Notes: generated by a model not told the origin, from the sequence alone. A stretch of 64,000 bases of DNA from Chitinophaga pinensis (GCA_945898275.1 CAMDHZ010000010.1:41235-105234), one strand, 5' to 3'. Shown: positions 33,263 through 43,439, numbered from the stretch's first letter. Made by a program: numbers and translations.

Positions 33263-35575
33263 ATGAATAAATTAGGTCTGTTTTTCTTTTTAACGCTCTA
33301 CTATTTCCAAATCAATGCCCAAATAGCAAATGAAGCTTGGAGAGTACATTTGCCTTATCAATCCAATAATGCAATTACTACTGTTGGTTCAAAACTTTAT
33401 GCTGGCTCGGCAAGCGGCTTGTTTGTTGCAGATATTTCAACAGGCGAAATAGAGAGACTTTCCAAAATTCAGGGATATTCAGATGTGGAGGTGAAATTTG
33501 TAAAGCACCAAGTTGATTTGGGTCAAACCTTAGTAATTTACCAAAATGCCAACATAGATATCATTGATCATAAATTAAATAGAATTGTAAATATTCCTGA
33601 TATCTTGATGAAGCAAATCATTGGAGAGAAAACAATTAATGGATTTTGCTTCTATGAAAGTCGCGTTTACCTAGCTTGCAGCTTTGGCATTGTAGTAATA
33701 GATTTAAACAAAAACCAAATCATAGATTCATATCAAAATCTTGGAGCCGGCGGGAGCAATTTGGCATTTGATGCAGTGAGTATTTTTCAAGGTTCTATTT
33801 ATGCATCTGCTGCAGATGGTATTTATAAAGCCTCGCTAACTGCAAGTAACCTGAGCGATTTTAATTTTTGGGTAAAGGAAATAAATTCAACAGGGAACAA
33901 ATTTAGCCAAGTTTTCAAGGGTAATTTATTTGCTCAAGTAGATTCTGTGATTAAAGTTTATGATGGTTTTACTTGGAATAATTACATGCCTTCTCAAGGG
34001 TTATCAGTTAAGAATTTGCAACTAGCAATTTACACCAATAACAATGCGCTACCCAATAAACTTTTGGTTATTTCCAATGAGAAAATTTTGTTAGAAGATG
34101 GGGGTAATGCCACTTGGTTTGTAAATGAGGCCTTTAGAACAGATGCCACACTCGACAATAAAGGGCGAATTGCTATGGTAGATGGAAGTTTTGGAATTAC
34201 AATTCATAACAAAAATGATAATTCATTAGACTATTACACCCCTAATGGGCCCAAATCTAAAACGTTTGCTAAAATGCTGTATGAAACTGGAAAACTCTGG
34301 GTTTGTGGTGGCTCGGTGAATGATAGGTGGGATCCTTTGGTATTTAATAATTCTAAGTTTTACCAATTTAAGCAAAACAATTGGTTAAATTATGAGGAAG
34401 AAAAACAGCCATTACTTAAAGACATTAAAGATATAATTGATGTAAAGAAAAGTCCAATCAGTGGAGAATTATACTTTTCGAGTTTTGGCAATGGAATTCT
34501 AGAAGTTAAAAATGATGCGGTAGTAAACCATTGGAAGGAATCTAATTCTACGCTTCAACGTTTAGATGTGGGGATTCCAGGGTATAACCCATTGTTAACG
34601 GGCGGAATAGACTTTGATAACAATGGTAATTTATGGGTAAGCAACTATGGTGTAAATAAACCTTTGAGTGTTAAAACCCCTGCAGGAGATTGGTTTTCAT
34701 TTAATATCGGAACACTGGTAGGAAATAATGAATTGGGGTGGCTTACTTGCGATGACTTCAATAATAAATGGGTTACCACTTTGCGTGATAAAGGAATATT
34801 AGTCTACAATGACAATGGTACCCCAGCTAATGTCAATGATGATAAGTTCAAAATTATAAATAAGGAAGTGGGGCAAGGTGCTTTACCAGGAAATTCGGTG
34901 CTTTGTATTAGCAAAGATCTTAATGGAGAGATGTGGATAGGAACTACCCAAGGATTAGCAATAATTAGTAATCCTAATCAAATTTTTGGTTCAGACAAAG
35001 AAGATTTTGACGCCCGTCAAATTATTATCAAAGTTGGTAGTAATTATGAGATTTTTCTTGGCAAAGAACAAATTAACTGCATTAAGGTTGACCCTGCCAA
35101 CCGAAAATGGATAGGCACTCCCAATGGCGTTTGGTTGATTTCTGAAGATGGGTATACAGTTTTAAGGAATTTCACAACTGTCAATGCACCATTATTATCG
35201 AACAACGTAATGGAAATTGGAATTGATGAAAGCAGTGGAGAAGTATTTTTTGGAACAGAAAAAGGCATTATCTCCTATATGGGTGATGCCACAAATGGCG
35301 CCACAGAATTTGGTAAAGTAGAGATATTCCCAAATCCTGTTAAGCCAGATTATTCTGGTAACGTTTCTATTCGCGGTTTAATTGATAATTGTATAGTTAA
35401 AATTACAGATATAGCTGGCAACTTAGTTTATGAAACCACTTCTAATGGCGGCTTTGCAATTTGGAATGGCAATAATTTCAATGGAAGGCGAGTAGCTACA
35501 GGTGTTTATATTATTTTTGCAGCTAGTAAGGATGGGTCAAAAACCTATTCTGGAAAAATCTTGTTTATAAATTAA
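33263..35575 (+). CDS. porZ: PorZ-like T9SS component
   Basis: From the ATG at 33263 the product has 770 residues. A signal peptide ends near NAQIANEAWR, and the next phrase, WRVHLPYQSNNAITTVGSKL, is characteristic of PorZ, which hands anionic lipopolysaccharide to the T9SS attachment complex on the cell surface. Two seven-bladed propellers of the two-component-regulator-propeller type follow (GYSDVEVKF, NGNLWVSNYGVN, GEMWIGTTQGLAI). The last 85 residues, starting KVEIFPNPVKPDYSGN, are a T9SS sorting domain, which PorZ itself carries. It is divergent from the RND exporter and is followed after one base by a dehydrogenase gene. Confidence 0.88.
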   Translation: MNKLGLFFFLTLYYFQINAQIANEAWRVHLPYQSNNAITTVGSKLYAGSASGLFVADISTGEIERLSKIQGYSDVEVKFVKHQVDLGQTLVIYQNANIDIIDHKLNRIVNIPDILMKQIIGEKTINGFCFYESRVYLACSFGIVVIDLNKNQIIDSYQNLGAGGSNLAFDAVSIFQGSIYASAADGIYKASLTASNLSDFNFWVKEINSTGNKFSQVFKGNLFAQVDSVIKVYDGFTWNNYMPSQGLSVKNLQLAIYTNNNALPNKLLVISNEKILLEDGGNATWFVNEAFRTDATLDNKGRIAMVDGSFGITIHNKNDNSLDYYTPNGPKSKTFAKMLYETGKLWVCGGSVNDRWDPLVFNNSKFYQFKQNNWLNYEEEKQPLLKDIKDIIDVKKSPISGELYFSSFGNGILEVKNDAVVNHWKESNSTLQRLDVGIPGYNPLLTGGIDFDNNGNLWVSNYGVNKPLSVKTPAGDWFSFNIGTLVGNNELGWLTCDDFNNKWVTTLRDKGILVYNDNGTPANVNDDKFKIINKEVGQGALPGNSVLCISKDLNGEMWIGTTQGLAIISNPNQIFGSDKEDFDARQIIIKVGSNYEIFLGKEQINCIKVDPANRKWIGTPNGVWLISEDGYTVLRNFTTVNAPLLSNNVMEIGIDESSGEVFFGTEKGIISYMGDATNGATEFGKVEIFPNPVKPDYSGNVSIRGLIDNCIVKITDIAGNLVYETTSNGGFAIWNGNNFNGRRVATGVYIIFAASKDGSKTYSGKILFIN

Positions 35576-35576
35576 T

Positions 35577-36575
35577 ATGAAAGCAGCAGTTTTACATGGA
35601 ATAAACCAACCCTTTGTTTTTCAAGACTTTGAAAATCCAATTGTAGGTGAGGATGAATATTTGGTTCAAATTAAACATGCGGCACTTAACCATAGAGATG
35701 TTTGGATTCAAAAGGGTCAATATGCAGGTTTAACCTTTCCTATTGTTTGCGGAAGCGATGGATGTGGAACCATTGTTTCTGGAGGTTCTGAAACAAATAA
35801 AGATTGGGTTGGAAAAGAGGTAATCATTAATCCTTCCTTAAATTGGGGTGAAAACCCTCGTGTTCAAAACAAGGATTATGTAATTTTAGGCTTACCACAT
35901 CATGGCACATTTGCAGAGTATGTTAAAATAAAGGCAGATTTAGTGTATAAGAAACCTGCTCATTTAAGTTCAGAATCTGCTGCTGCTTTACCATTAGCAG
36001 GATTAACAGCTTGGAGAGCACTTATGGGAAGGGCTAAAGCCAAAAGTGGAGAAACAGTTTTAGTTACTGGAATTGGTGGTGGCGTAGCCTTGTTTGCGGC
36101 ACAATTTGCTAAGGCAAATGGGTGCAAGGTTTTTGTAAGCAGTGGAAGCGATGAAAAATTAGCTACTGCGAAGCAATTGGGATTTGATGGGATTGCAAAT
36201 TATAAAACCCAAGATTGGCATAAAGCTTTGGCAAAAGAAAGCGGTGGTTTTGATGTAATTGTGGATGGCGCTGGTGGTGCAGATTTTTCGAAACTAATAG
36301 ACTTAGCCAAACCAGGTGGTAGAATTGCTATTTATGGTGCCACAGCTGGAAATTTAAATATAGGAGTACCCGCAAAAATATTTTGGAAGCAACTAGATAT
36401 TCTTGGTTCAACCATGGGAACAAATGAAGAGTTTTCAGATATGTTGCAGTTTGTTTCAACCCATAAATTGGTGCCAACCGTTTCTAAAGTTTTCGGTTTG
36501 AACCAATGCGAAGTTGCTGCAAGATTTATGGATGAGGGAAAACAATTTGGTAAGATTATTTTAGAGATAAACTAA
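35577..36575 (+). CDS. Zinc-type alcohol dehydrogenase/quinone oxidoreductase (MDR family)
   Basis: The 332-residue product has the GroES-like N-terminal domain (NHRDVWIQKGQYAGLTFPIV, with GSDGCGTI) and a Rossmann domain with the NAD(P)-binding GIGGGVALFAAQFA near residue 164. Catalytic zinc ligands are not complete, so it is more like quinone or crotonyl-CoA reductase relatives. Length agrees with the MDR superfamily. The start is the second base after the porZ stop, so the two are co-transcribed, but I see no functional link. The substrate is unknown. Confidence 0.9.
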   Translation: MKAAVLHGINQPFVFQDFENPIVGEDEYLVQIKHAALNHRDVWIQKGQYAGLTFPIVCGSDGCGTIVSGGSETNKDWVGKEVIINPSLNWGENPRVQNKDYVILGLPHHGTFAEYVKIKADLVYKKPAHLSSESAAALPLAGLTAWRALMGRAKAKSGETVLVTGIGGGVALFAAQFAKANGCKVFVSSGSDEKLATAKQLGFDGIANYKTQDWHKALAKESGGFDVIVDGAGGADFSKLIDLAKPGGRIAIYGATAGNLNIGVPAKIFWKQLDILGSTMGTNEEFSDMLQFVSTHKLVPTVSKVFGLNQCEVAARFMDEGKQFGKIILEIN

Positions 36576-36606
36576 ATATAAATAAAGGTGTTTATTTTGC
36601 AGCACA

Positions 36607-37560
36607 ATGAAAGTAACAGAACGAATTAAAGCTTCAGACGAAACGCTCTTTTCAATTGAGATTTTGCCACCCTTGAAGGGGAAAGACATTAACTTTATTT
36701 ACGCCGGTATAGATCCTTTGATGGAATTTAAACCAGCCTTTATAGATGTTACCTACCACCGCGAAGAATTTGTTTTAAGAAAACGCAAAGATGGCGGGTT
36801 TGATAAAGTTTTTACAAGGAAACGACCAGGAACCGTTGCAATTTGTGCAGCTTTAATGAACAAATACCACGTAGACACAGTTCCACATTTAATTTGTGGC
36901 GGATTTAGCAAAGAAGAAACCGAGAATGCTTTAATTGATTTACATTTCTTGGGAATAGATAATGTGTTGGTTCTTAGAGGTGATAATATTAAAAACGAAT
37001 CCAATTTTGTGCCAGAGCCAGATGGAAATAAAACCTCTTTAGAATTGTTGAACCAGGTTGTTTCTATGAATCAAGGAAAATTTCTAGATGAAGAAATTGA
37101 GAATGCAACGGCCTCCGACTTTTGCATTGGGGTTTCTGGTTACCCAGAAAAGCATTTCGAAGCACCAAACATGCACAACGATTTGAAATGGCTAAAGCAA
37201 AAAGTTGATGCAGGGGCGGATTATATAGTTACACAAATGTTTTTTGACAACGCAAAGTATTTTGCATTCGTGGAGTCTTGCAAAAATGCAGGTATATCCA
37301 TTCCTATTATTCCAGGTCTCAAGCCACTTACCTCAAAGAAGCAGTTGACAATACTGCCAAAAGTATTTCATATTGATATGCCTCAAGAATTGGTAGAAGC
37401 AGTTGAAGCCTGCAAAGATGACAAAGCTGTTAAACAGGTTGGAATTGAATGGGCCATTGAACAAAGTAAAATTTTAAAGGCAGCTAAGGTGCCCGTTTTG
37501 CATTATTATACAATGGGTGTTGGAGAGGTAACAAGACAAATCGCATCAAAAGTTTTCTAA
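36607..37560 (+). CDS. metF: 5,10-methylenetetrahydrofolate reductase
   Basis: The 317-residue product is a TIM-barrel flavoprotein that makes 5-methyl-THF for methionine synthesis. Family motifs include FSIEILPPLKGKDI at the N-terminus with the catalytic Glu, VLVLRGDN near residue 120, and DYIVTQMFFDNAKYFAFVE near 210, with the flavin-contacting Gln. Length is standard for bacterial MetF. The stop and the next start share one base (TAATG), so it is coupled to tcdA. No other methionine-cycle gene is in the window. Confidence 0.95.
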   Translation: MKVTERIKASDETLFSIEILPPLKGKDINFIYAGIDPLMEFKPAFIDVTYHREEFVLRKRKDGGFDKVFTRKRPGTVAICAALMNKYHVDTVPHLICGGFSKEETENALIDLHFLGIDNVLVLRGDNIKNESNFVPEPDGNKTSLELLNQVVSMNQGKFLDEEIENATASDFCIGVSGYPEKHFEAPNMHNDLKWLKQKVDAGADYIVTQMFFDNAKYFAFVESCKNAGISIPIIPGLKPLTSKKQLTILPKVFHIDMPQELVEAVEACKDDKAVKQVGIEWAIEQSKILKAAKVPVLHYYTMGVGEVTRQIASKVF

Positions 37561-38303
37561 TGAGTGAAATGGAAATTCCAGTTGAACCTTGGATGGGCCG
37601 AACAGAACTCCTTTTAGGAAATGAAAGGCTCAAGAAATTAGTGAATTCAAATGTTTTGGTTGTAGGTTTAGGTGGAGTTGGTGGAATTGCTGCAGAAATG
37701 ATAGCAAGGAGTGGGGTTGGCAAAATGACCATCGTGGATGCTGATACTGTTGATCCAACCAATCGTAATAGACAAATTCCAGCATTAAAAAGTACTGAAG
37801 GGCTCGTAAAAGCAGAAGTGTTGGCAGATAGATTATTAGATATCAATCCCAATTTGCAGCTTAAAGTAATCCCCGCTTATTTTAGAGACCAACTTACAAT
37901 GGATGTTTTGGATAGCGATAAGTATGACTACGCGTTAGATTGTATAGATACTTTGTCACCAAAAGTTTATTATATTAAAGCTTGTATTGAAAGGGGAATT
38001 CCAATTGTAAGCAGCATGGGTGCTGGCTCTAAGGTAGACCCAACGCAAGTAAGAGTTGCAGATATTTCAGAAACATATAATTGTCATTTGGCTAGATACA
38101 CCAGAAAATATTTGCACAGACTTGGAGTTTATAAAGGTGTAAAAGCAGTATTTTCACCAGAGCAAAGAATGGCCTTTTCAGGAGTTATGTTGATGCAAGC
38201 CAATAATAAAAAATCAGCAGTAGGGACCATTAGCTATATGCCAACAGTTTTTGGTTGTACAGTAGCTTCGGTTGCAATTAGGGATTTATACAATAGAAAA
38301 TAA
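37560..38303 (+). CDS. tcdA: tRNA threonylcarbamoyladenosine dehydratase (ThiF/E1-like)
   Basis: The 247-residue product is an E1-like ATP-dependent enzyme. It begins WMGRTELLLGNERLKKL and has the nucleotide site VVGLGGVGGIAAEMIARSG near residue 35, followed by VDADTVDPTNRNRQIPAL. In TcdA/CsdL the enzyme cyclises t6A37 of tRNA to ct6A. The pattern and length (about 240-270) match this subgroup better than ThiF or MoeB, which carry extra zinc cysteines. It is coupled to metF and is convergent with the phospholipase-D gene after one base. Confidence 0.92.
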   Translation: MSEMEIPVEPWMGRTELLLGNERLKKLVNSNVLVVGLGGVGGIAAEMIARSGVGKMTIVDADTVDPTNRNRQIPALKSTEGLVKAEVLADRLLDINPNLQLKVIPAYFRDQLTMDVLDSDKYDYALDCIDTLSPKVYYIKACIERGIPIVSSMGAGSKVDPTQVRVADISETYNCHLARYTRKYLHRLGVYKGVKAVFSPEQRMAFSGVMLMQANNKKSAVGTISYMPTVFGCTVASVAIRDLYNRK

Positions 38304-39500
38304 TTAAGCTTCCTTCCCAAGCTTTTTACTATTTCTTTGGAAAAAGAACAATAAGTTTAATAGGATTCTTAGCAGCTGAAAACTTAAGAAGTTTCTCATT
38401 CTAATGAGTAGAGAATTTGTATTTGAATAGTCATTTGCCTTAATTTTATTGCATAGCGGCAAAGTATAAGATAATAACTCAGTTTTGCATTGGGTTGCAA
38501 TAAGTTCATTTCTAATTTCCACATTACATTCAATGCTTCCAAAATCGCTTAAATGATTGAGGTTGTATGAGCCAATGCACATCCAATTGTCATCTGCAAA
38601 CGCAAGTTTTGCATGCAGCACGCTTTCTTTATATTCATAGATATTTAAGCCAGCTTTTAGCAAATCATTGTAAAAAAATTCACTTGCGTATTTAACAAGT
38701 TGAACATCGGATTGCCCACCAAGTATTAAATTGACACTAACATTTCTTTTCGCTGCTTTCTTTAACAATCTAAGTAAAGCATTTGAAGGAACAAAGTAGC
38801 TGTTAATAATCCATAACTCTTTTTTGCAGAACCTTGTTTGTGCTTTATACTGTTTGCTAATTCCAAATTTACCTTTCAACCAATTATTTTCTAGGACTCG
38901 TATATGGCTGTGTTCTAAGTTTGAACCGAGCTCCAGAGGTGCAATTGATTTGATTGGTTCAAACCGAAACCTTTTAAACCTATTACCAGTTTTAAGACAA
39001 ATTCTATGGAGGTCTCTGCTAATTTCTCCCGAAACTTTGATGGCATAATCTAGCCATGGTTTATTCCCTCCATAACCACTATATTGATTAGCAATGTTTA
39101 TTCCTCCAATTATTGCAACGCTTCTATCAAAAACCATGATTTTATGGTGCAGCCGCATGCCCATTGGTTGTTTGCTCCATAATTTAAAAGGAGAATAAAA
39201 CGCTATTTGTAAATTTGGATGGAGCTGATTTTTTTGAGTTAAGGATAAAAAATTAGAACTGCCATAAGCATCAAGGCGTAAATTTACTAAAACGCCTCTC
39301 TTAGCGGCAGCTTCCAAGGCTTCCCAAATTTTTTTTCCTGTTGTATCCCATTCAAAAATGTAGACTTGAAATTGGATTTCGGATTTAGAGTTATGAATAC
39401 AATCAAGCAGTTCTTCAAAAAAATGAGTACCACTTTGAAGTAATTTTGTTTGGTTAAAACTCCTCCAAGGGTAGATTCCAATTTTGAAGCGCCAATTCAC
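38304..39500 (-). CDS. Phospholipase D-superfamily cardiolipin synthase-like protein
   Basis: The 398-residue product has two HKD motifs, HHKIMVFDRSVAIIGGIN near residue 125 and HAKLAFADDNWMCIGSYN near 295, which form the joint active site. The layout is that of ClsB-type cardiolipin synthases, which lack the N-terminal membrane helices of ClsA. The C-terminus is hydrophobic and basic (LLRILLNLLFFFQRNSKKLG) and may touch the membrane. It starts 2 bases after the histidine kinase gene, so it belongs to the same operon; control of membrane lipid by this two-component system is inferred. Confidence 0.87.
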   Translation of the reverse strand: MNWRFKIGIYPWRSFNQTKLLQSGTHFFEELLDCIHNSKSEIQFQVYIFEWDTTGKKIWEALEAAAKRGVLVNLRLDAYGSSNFLSLTQKNQLHPNLQIAFYSPFKLWSKQPMGMRLHHKIMVFDRSVAIIGGINIANQYSGYGGNKPWLDYAIKVSGEISRDLHRICLKTGNRFKRFRFEPIKSIAPLELGSNLEHSHIRVLENNWLKGKFGISKQYKAQTRFCKKELWIINSYFVPSNALLRLLKKAAKRNVSVNLILGGQSDVQLVKYASEFFYNDLLKAGLNIYEYKESVLHAKLAFADDNWMCIGSYNLNHLSDFGSIECNVEIRNELIATQCKTELLSYTLPLCNKIKANDYSNTNSLLIRMRNFLSFQLLRILLNLLFFFQRNSKKLGKEA

Positions 39501-39502
39501 AT

Positions 39503-40903
39503 TTAGATTGATATTGATTTAGTGATGTTTTTTCCTTTTTTAAGGTTTTTTAATGTTACACAAACGGTTGTGCCTTTGCCAATATTAGATTCAATTTCAA
39601 CTTCACCTTGATGCATTTCAACTGTTTTCTTTACTAGAGAAAGGCCAATTCCATATCCATGTACATTTCTAGTTTCGTTTGAACGGAAAAAGGGTTCAAA
39701 AATGTGCGGTAAATCTGTTTTTGAAATACCAGGCCCATTATCTGAAATGATTATTTTTATTTGCTCTTCTTCAAATACTAAATCTACCCAGCATGATTTA
39801 TCCTCCGCAAATTTACAGGCATTTTCTGCTAGGTTAATAAATACAGATTTTAACAAAGAGAAGTCGCCTTTAATTTTAATTTGTTCTTCATTATCAGGGA
39901 ACTCTTTAAGATTTATTTTAATTTTATATTGAGGTTTTCGCTTTTTAATTTCTTCCTTTGTCTCAAGAAAAACTTCAATTACGGAAATTTCTTTGAAAGT
40001 TACATTTGGAAAGTTAGCATTTGCCTTGGCCAATTCATTTAATCCATTAATTAGTTCTATTTGATTTTCAATGTCTTCAAGAAGGGAATTAAAAGTATTT
40101 TCATATTCATCAATTGTTCTATTTTTTAACAAGGTAACTTCAATTTGGCCTTTCATAGAGGTTAGCGGAGTTCTAAACTCATGAGATGCATTTGCTACAA
40201 ACATTTTTTGAAGAAAAAAAGAACGTTCGATTCGCTCAAGCATTTTGTTAAAGTTGGTTGCTAATAAAGCAATTTCATCCTTGCCATTACCTTCATTTAC
40301 TCGTTTATGTAAGTTTGTTTCGTTAATTTTATCTACTTGGCTAATTACTGCTTTAATAGGGCTTAATGCATTTTTCGAGAAAATCCAACCAGTAATTGCA
40401 GCTAGAATAATTCCAGCAAAATTAAGAACTAATAAGAGGGATTGAAGGAAGGAAAGTTTTTGTCTTCCAGCCTTATCTACAGCACTATTTATTATATAAT
40501 AGTTTTTCTCATCTATTTTTGATGAAAAGGCTACATATTCAACATCCTCATCATTTACATTAATTTCTTTATTTACTTGAAGCAACTTATTTAATAAATT
40601 TATTTCAGTTTCATTTGGATTGTGAGAACTGAAAATTATATTTTTTAACGAATCAGCTATTATTAAGCGTTCATTTGGGAATCTTGTTAGTTGTTCTTGG
40701 TAGATAATTTTTAAAACATCAGAAGTTACAAAATTCTCTTCTAAATAACCTTTTGCGACTTTTTCTGCAACCCCTTGAATCCTATCAGTAAAAGCGTTTT
40801 TCCTGAAAATCTCAGAAAATTCGTAAGTAAAGATTGAAAATACCAATAAAATGGAAGCAACAATTCCGGTAAATTTTAGTGTTAAGGAGGTTTTTATATT
40901 CAT
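39503..40903 (-). CDS. Membrane sensor histidine kinase
   Basis: The 466-residue product has an N-terminal membrane helix (residues 10-30), a small periplasmic sensor of about 120 residues, a second helix (about 152-174) and a HAMP linker. The phosphoacceptor motif ANASHEFRTPLTSMKG has its His near residue 240. The ATPase domain has N, G1 and G2 boxes (LAENACKFA, IISDNGPGIS, GYGIGLSLVKK). The gene follows its response regulator by 10 bases. The stimulus is unknown; the nearby phospholipid enzyme hints at envelope sensing. Confidence 0.95.
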   Translation of the reverse strand: MNIKTSLTLKFTGIVASILLVFSIFTYEFSEIFRKNAFTDRIQGVAEKVAKGYLEENFVTSDVLKIIYQEQLTRFPNERLIIADSLKNIIFSSHNPNETEINLLNKLLQVNKEINVNDEDVEYVAFSSKIDEKNYYIINSAVDKAGRQKLSFLQSLLLVLNFAGIILAAITGWIFSKNALSPIKAVISQVDKINETNLHKRVNEGNGKDEIALLATNFNKMLERIERSFFLQKMFVANASHEFRTPLTSMKGQIEVTLLKNRTIDEYENTFNSLLEDIENQIELINGLNELAKANANFPNVTFKEISVIEVFLETKEEIKKRKPQYKIKINLKEFPDNEEQIKIKGDFSLLKSVFINLAENACKFAEDKSCWVDLVFEEEQIKIIISDNGPGISKTDLPHIFEPFFRSNETRNVHGYGIGLSLVKKTVEMHQGEVEIESNIGKGTTVCVTLKNLKKGKNITKSISI

Positions 40904-40913
40904 AAACTAAAAT

Positions 40914-41588
40914 TTAGCTTTTTATAATATAACCCATGCCTACCATGGTATGTATGATTTTTACGTCGTAGTCTTTGTCAATTTTTTTTCTCAAAAAATT
41001 AATGTAAACATCAATAACGTTAGTTGTTGTGTCAAAATTTGTTGACCATACATTTTCTAATATCTCATTTCTTGATATAACCCTGTTTTTATTTCGAATA
41101 AGGTATTCTAACAACGAATATTCCTTAGCAGTTAAATCTATAGTTTTACCGCCTCTTCTTGCAACTTTTCTGTTTAAGTCTAACTCTAAATCAAAAAGTT
41201 TAAGGGTGTTATTAATTGGATAATTTTCACTGTTTCTTTTTAACAGGGACCTGATTCTAGCCAGCAACTCTTTAAAGTCAAATGGCTTCACTATGTAGTC
41301 ATCTGCACCTGCATCTAAGCCTTCCACCTTTTCATCTACGGTACCTAAGGCAGTAAGCATTAATATTGGTGATTTTATACAAGCATTTCTAAGTTCCTTA
41401 GCAACTTCAATTCCATTTTTGTAAGGAATCATAATGTCTAAGATAATTACATCATAAGGATTTTCTATGCCATATTTAATTCCTAATAAACCATCAGTGG
41501 CTACAGTTACTTCGAATTGATGCTCTTCCAAACCTTGCTTCAAAAAAGAGGCAACTTTTGGTTCGTCCTCTATTACTAGAATCTTCAT
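40914..41588 (-). CDS. OmpR-family response regulator
   Basis: The 224-residue product has a receiver domain with phosphoacceptor Asp51 (VIILDIMIPYKNGIEV), acidic pocket residues in VIEDEPK, and Lys in DDYIVKPFDFKEL. The C-terminal winged helix contains DLTAKEYSLLEYLIRNKNRV and FLRKKIDKDYDVKIIHTMVG. It is the first gene of an operon with the histidine kinase and the phospholipase-D-like enzyme. Length is standard. Confidence 0.97.
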   Translation of the reverse strand: MKILVIEDEPKVASFLKQGLEEHQFEVTVATDGLLGIKYGIENPYDVIILDIMIPYKNGIEVAKELRNACIKSPILMLTALGTVDEKVEGLDAGADDYIVKPFDFKELLARIRSLLKRNSENYPINNTLKLFDLELDLNRKVARRGGKTIDLTAKEYSLLEYLIRNKNRVISRNEILENVWSTNFDTTTNVIDVYINFLRKKIDKDYDVKIIHTMVGMGYIIKS

Positions 41589-41659
41589 GATTTAAATTTT
41601 TTGCTAAAATAGGTAGGTATAACTACAATAGCATTAAACCCAGATTAACCTTAAAAATA

Positions 41660-42001
41660 TTATCCACCAGCTTTTTTAGCTTTGTAATTTTCTTTGATTA
41701 ACCAATTTAGAATTTTATCTCGGCAATCTCCTTGTATAAGAATCTCGCCATCCTTGGCTGTTCCGCCTGTCCCACATAATTTCTTTAAGTTTTTGCCTAG
41801 TTCTTCTAAATCACCAGGGGTCCCAATAAAGCCAGTTACTCTACTAACCATTTTCCCGCCACCTTTTCTATCAAGATAGATTTTTAACTGCTGCTGTTGC
41901 GGTGGCAAGGTATCCGATTCGTTTGCAGGTTCGAACGAATATGAAAAATTTTCATCTGTGGAATACACCACGCCATCTTTCTTTTTATTCTTGTTACTCA
42001 T
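41660..42001 (-). CDS. SUI1/YciH-family translation factor
   Basis: The 113-residue product has a charged N-terminus and a SUI1 (eIF1-like) domain: [40 protein letters not shown] and [20 protein letters not shown]. The family checks initiator codon and tRNA fidelity on the small ribosomal subunit in eukaryotes and archaea; bacterial YciH seems to act in stress-linked translation repression. The length is typical. It lies upstream of the two-component operon on the same strand, with a 71-bp gap. Confidence 0.92.
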   Translation of the reverse strand: MSNKNKKKDGVVYSTDENFSYSFEPANESDTLPPQQQQLKIYLDRKGGGKMVSRVTGFIGTPGDLEELGKNLKKLCGTGGTAKDGEILIQGDCRDKILNWLIKENYKAKKAGG

Positions 42002-42061
42002 TCCGCAAGCAATTTAGTAATTATTACAAATACCCTCAATGCTTTTATTATCTTCGAACCA

Positions 42062-43396
42062 ATGAATTGGAAAACATTGCTGCAACCCTTGCGAGAGGGT
42101 GATTTGGAGCCACGCAAACATGATCCTAAAAGTGAACGTTCTATTTTTGAACAAGATTATGATAGAATTATTTTTTCAACACCTTTTAGGAGACTTCAAG
42201 ATAAAACACAAGTAATTCCATTGCCTGAACACGACTTTGTTCACAACCGATTGACACATAGCATCGAAGTAAGTAGTGTTGGCAGGACATTAGGGAAAAT
42301 TGCTGGAAAGCAATTGCTTGAAGCCTATCCAGAAATTGAAAGTACTTTAAGTGTGCATGACCTTGGCGCAATTGTAGCTGCAGCCTCACTTTCTCATGAT
42401 ATTGGAAATCCTCCCTTTGGTCACAGTGGAGAAGCTGCCATAGGTGAGTTCTTTTCTACTGGTAGAGGAAGATCCTATAAAAAGAATTTGTCTGAAACAG
42501 AATGGGAAGACCTGATTTCTTTTGAAGGAAATGCAAATGGCTTTCGAATTTTAACAAATCCATATGCCAGTGGTAATGGAGGTTTACGTCTTACATACCC
42601 TACTTTAGCAGCATTTACAAAATATCCTAAAAGCTCCTTGCCAAAGATTATTTCACCTAAGGCTAGTCAAAAAAAGTTTGGTTTTTTTCAATCTGAAGCT
42701 GCTTTTTTCACGGGAGTTGCTCAAAAGTTAGGCATAGAAGCTGTTGAGTTAGGTTCAAACCAAGAATATCTTAGACACCCATTTGCATATTTAGTAGAAG
42801 CAGCTGATGATATTTGTTATCAAATTATAGATTTTGAAGACGGACTTAGATTGGGTTGGGTTGATTTTAATTATGCAGAAAGCCTATTGATTAAAATCGC
42901 AGGAGAAAGTTTTTATGATAAAAACTATAATCAGCTCAATTCAAAGGAGGAAAAAGCGGGCTATTTAAGAGCGGTTGCTATTAATAACTTAGTCAAGGAA
43001 ATGGCCGCTTTATTTATTAAACATGAAAAGCAGATGTTAGATGGCAGTTTTAATCAGTCTTTGATGAGCTTAAGCCTTTTTACTGACCCTTTGGCCGAGG
43101 TAAAAAAAATATCACTTGAGAAAATTTATAAAGCAAGACAAGTTCTAGAGATTGAAGCTGCCGGATTTGAAGTCATAGGAGGATTGCTTGGCTTTTTTGT
43201 TGATGCTGTTTTAACTGAAAGACCAAGTCAACAAGAAAGAAAAATGCTAGAATTAATCCCAGCAGAAGTTAAAAATAAAGAAATGTCTGATTATTGTAAG
43301 TTACTTAACGTTTGCAGTTACGTTGCTGGTTTAACTGATAAACATGCTATTAATTTGTATAGAAAATTAAAAGGTATTGAACTACCAAAGTGGTGA
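42062..43396 (+). CDS. dgt: Deoxyguanosinetriphosphate triphosphohydrolase (dGTPase)
   Basis: The 444-residue product is an HD-superfamily dNTPase that removes tripolyphosphate from dGTP. It has FSTPFRRLQDKTQVIPLPEH near residue 40, the metal His in HNRLTHSIEVSSVGR, and HD in LSHDIGNPPFGHSGE near 115, all standard for Dgt. A further conserved phrase is YLVEAADDICYQIIDFED near 240. The length matches dGTPase type 2. It stands alone, divergent from the SUI1 gene. Confidence 0.95.
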   Translation: MNWKTLLQPLREGDLEPRKHDPKSERSIFEQDYDRIIFSTPFRRLQDKTQVIPLPEHDFVHNRLTHSIEVSSVGRTLGKIAGKQLLEAYPEIESTLSVHDLGAIVAAASLSHDIGNPPFGHSGEAAIGEFFSTGRGRSYKKNLSETEWEDLISFEGNANGFRILTNPYASGNGGLRLTYPTLAAFTKYPKSSLPKIISPKASQKKFGFFQSEAAFFTGVAQKLGIEAVELGSNQEYLRHPFAYLVEAADDICYQIIDFEDGLRLGWVDFNYAESLLIKIAGESFYDKNYNQLNSKEEKAGYLRAVAINNLVKEMAALFIKHEKQMLDGSFNQSLMSLSLFTDPLAEVKKISLEKIYKARQVLEIEAAGFEVIGGLLGFFVDAVLTERPSQQERKMLELIPAEVKNKEMSDYCKLLNVCSYVAGLTDKHAINLYRKLKGIELPKW

Positions 43397-43439
43397 CAAA
43401 CTTTCATAACTTTATGACGTTAATAATTTGGTATAGCTA

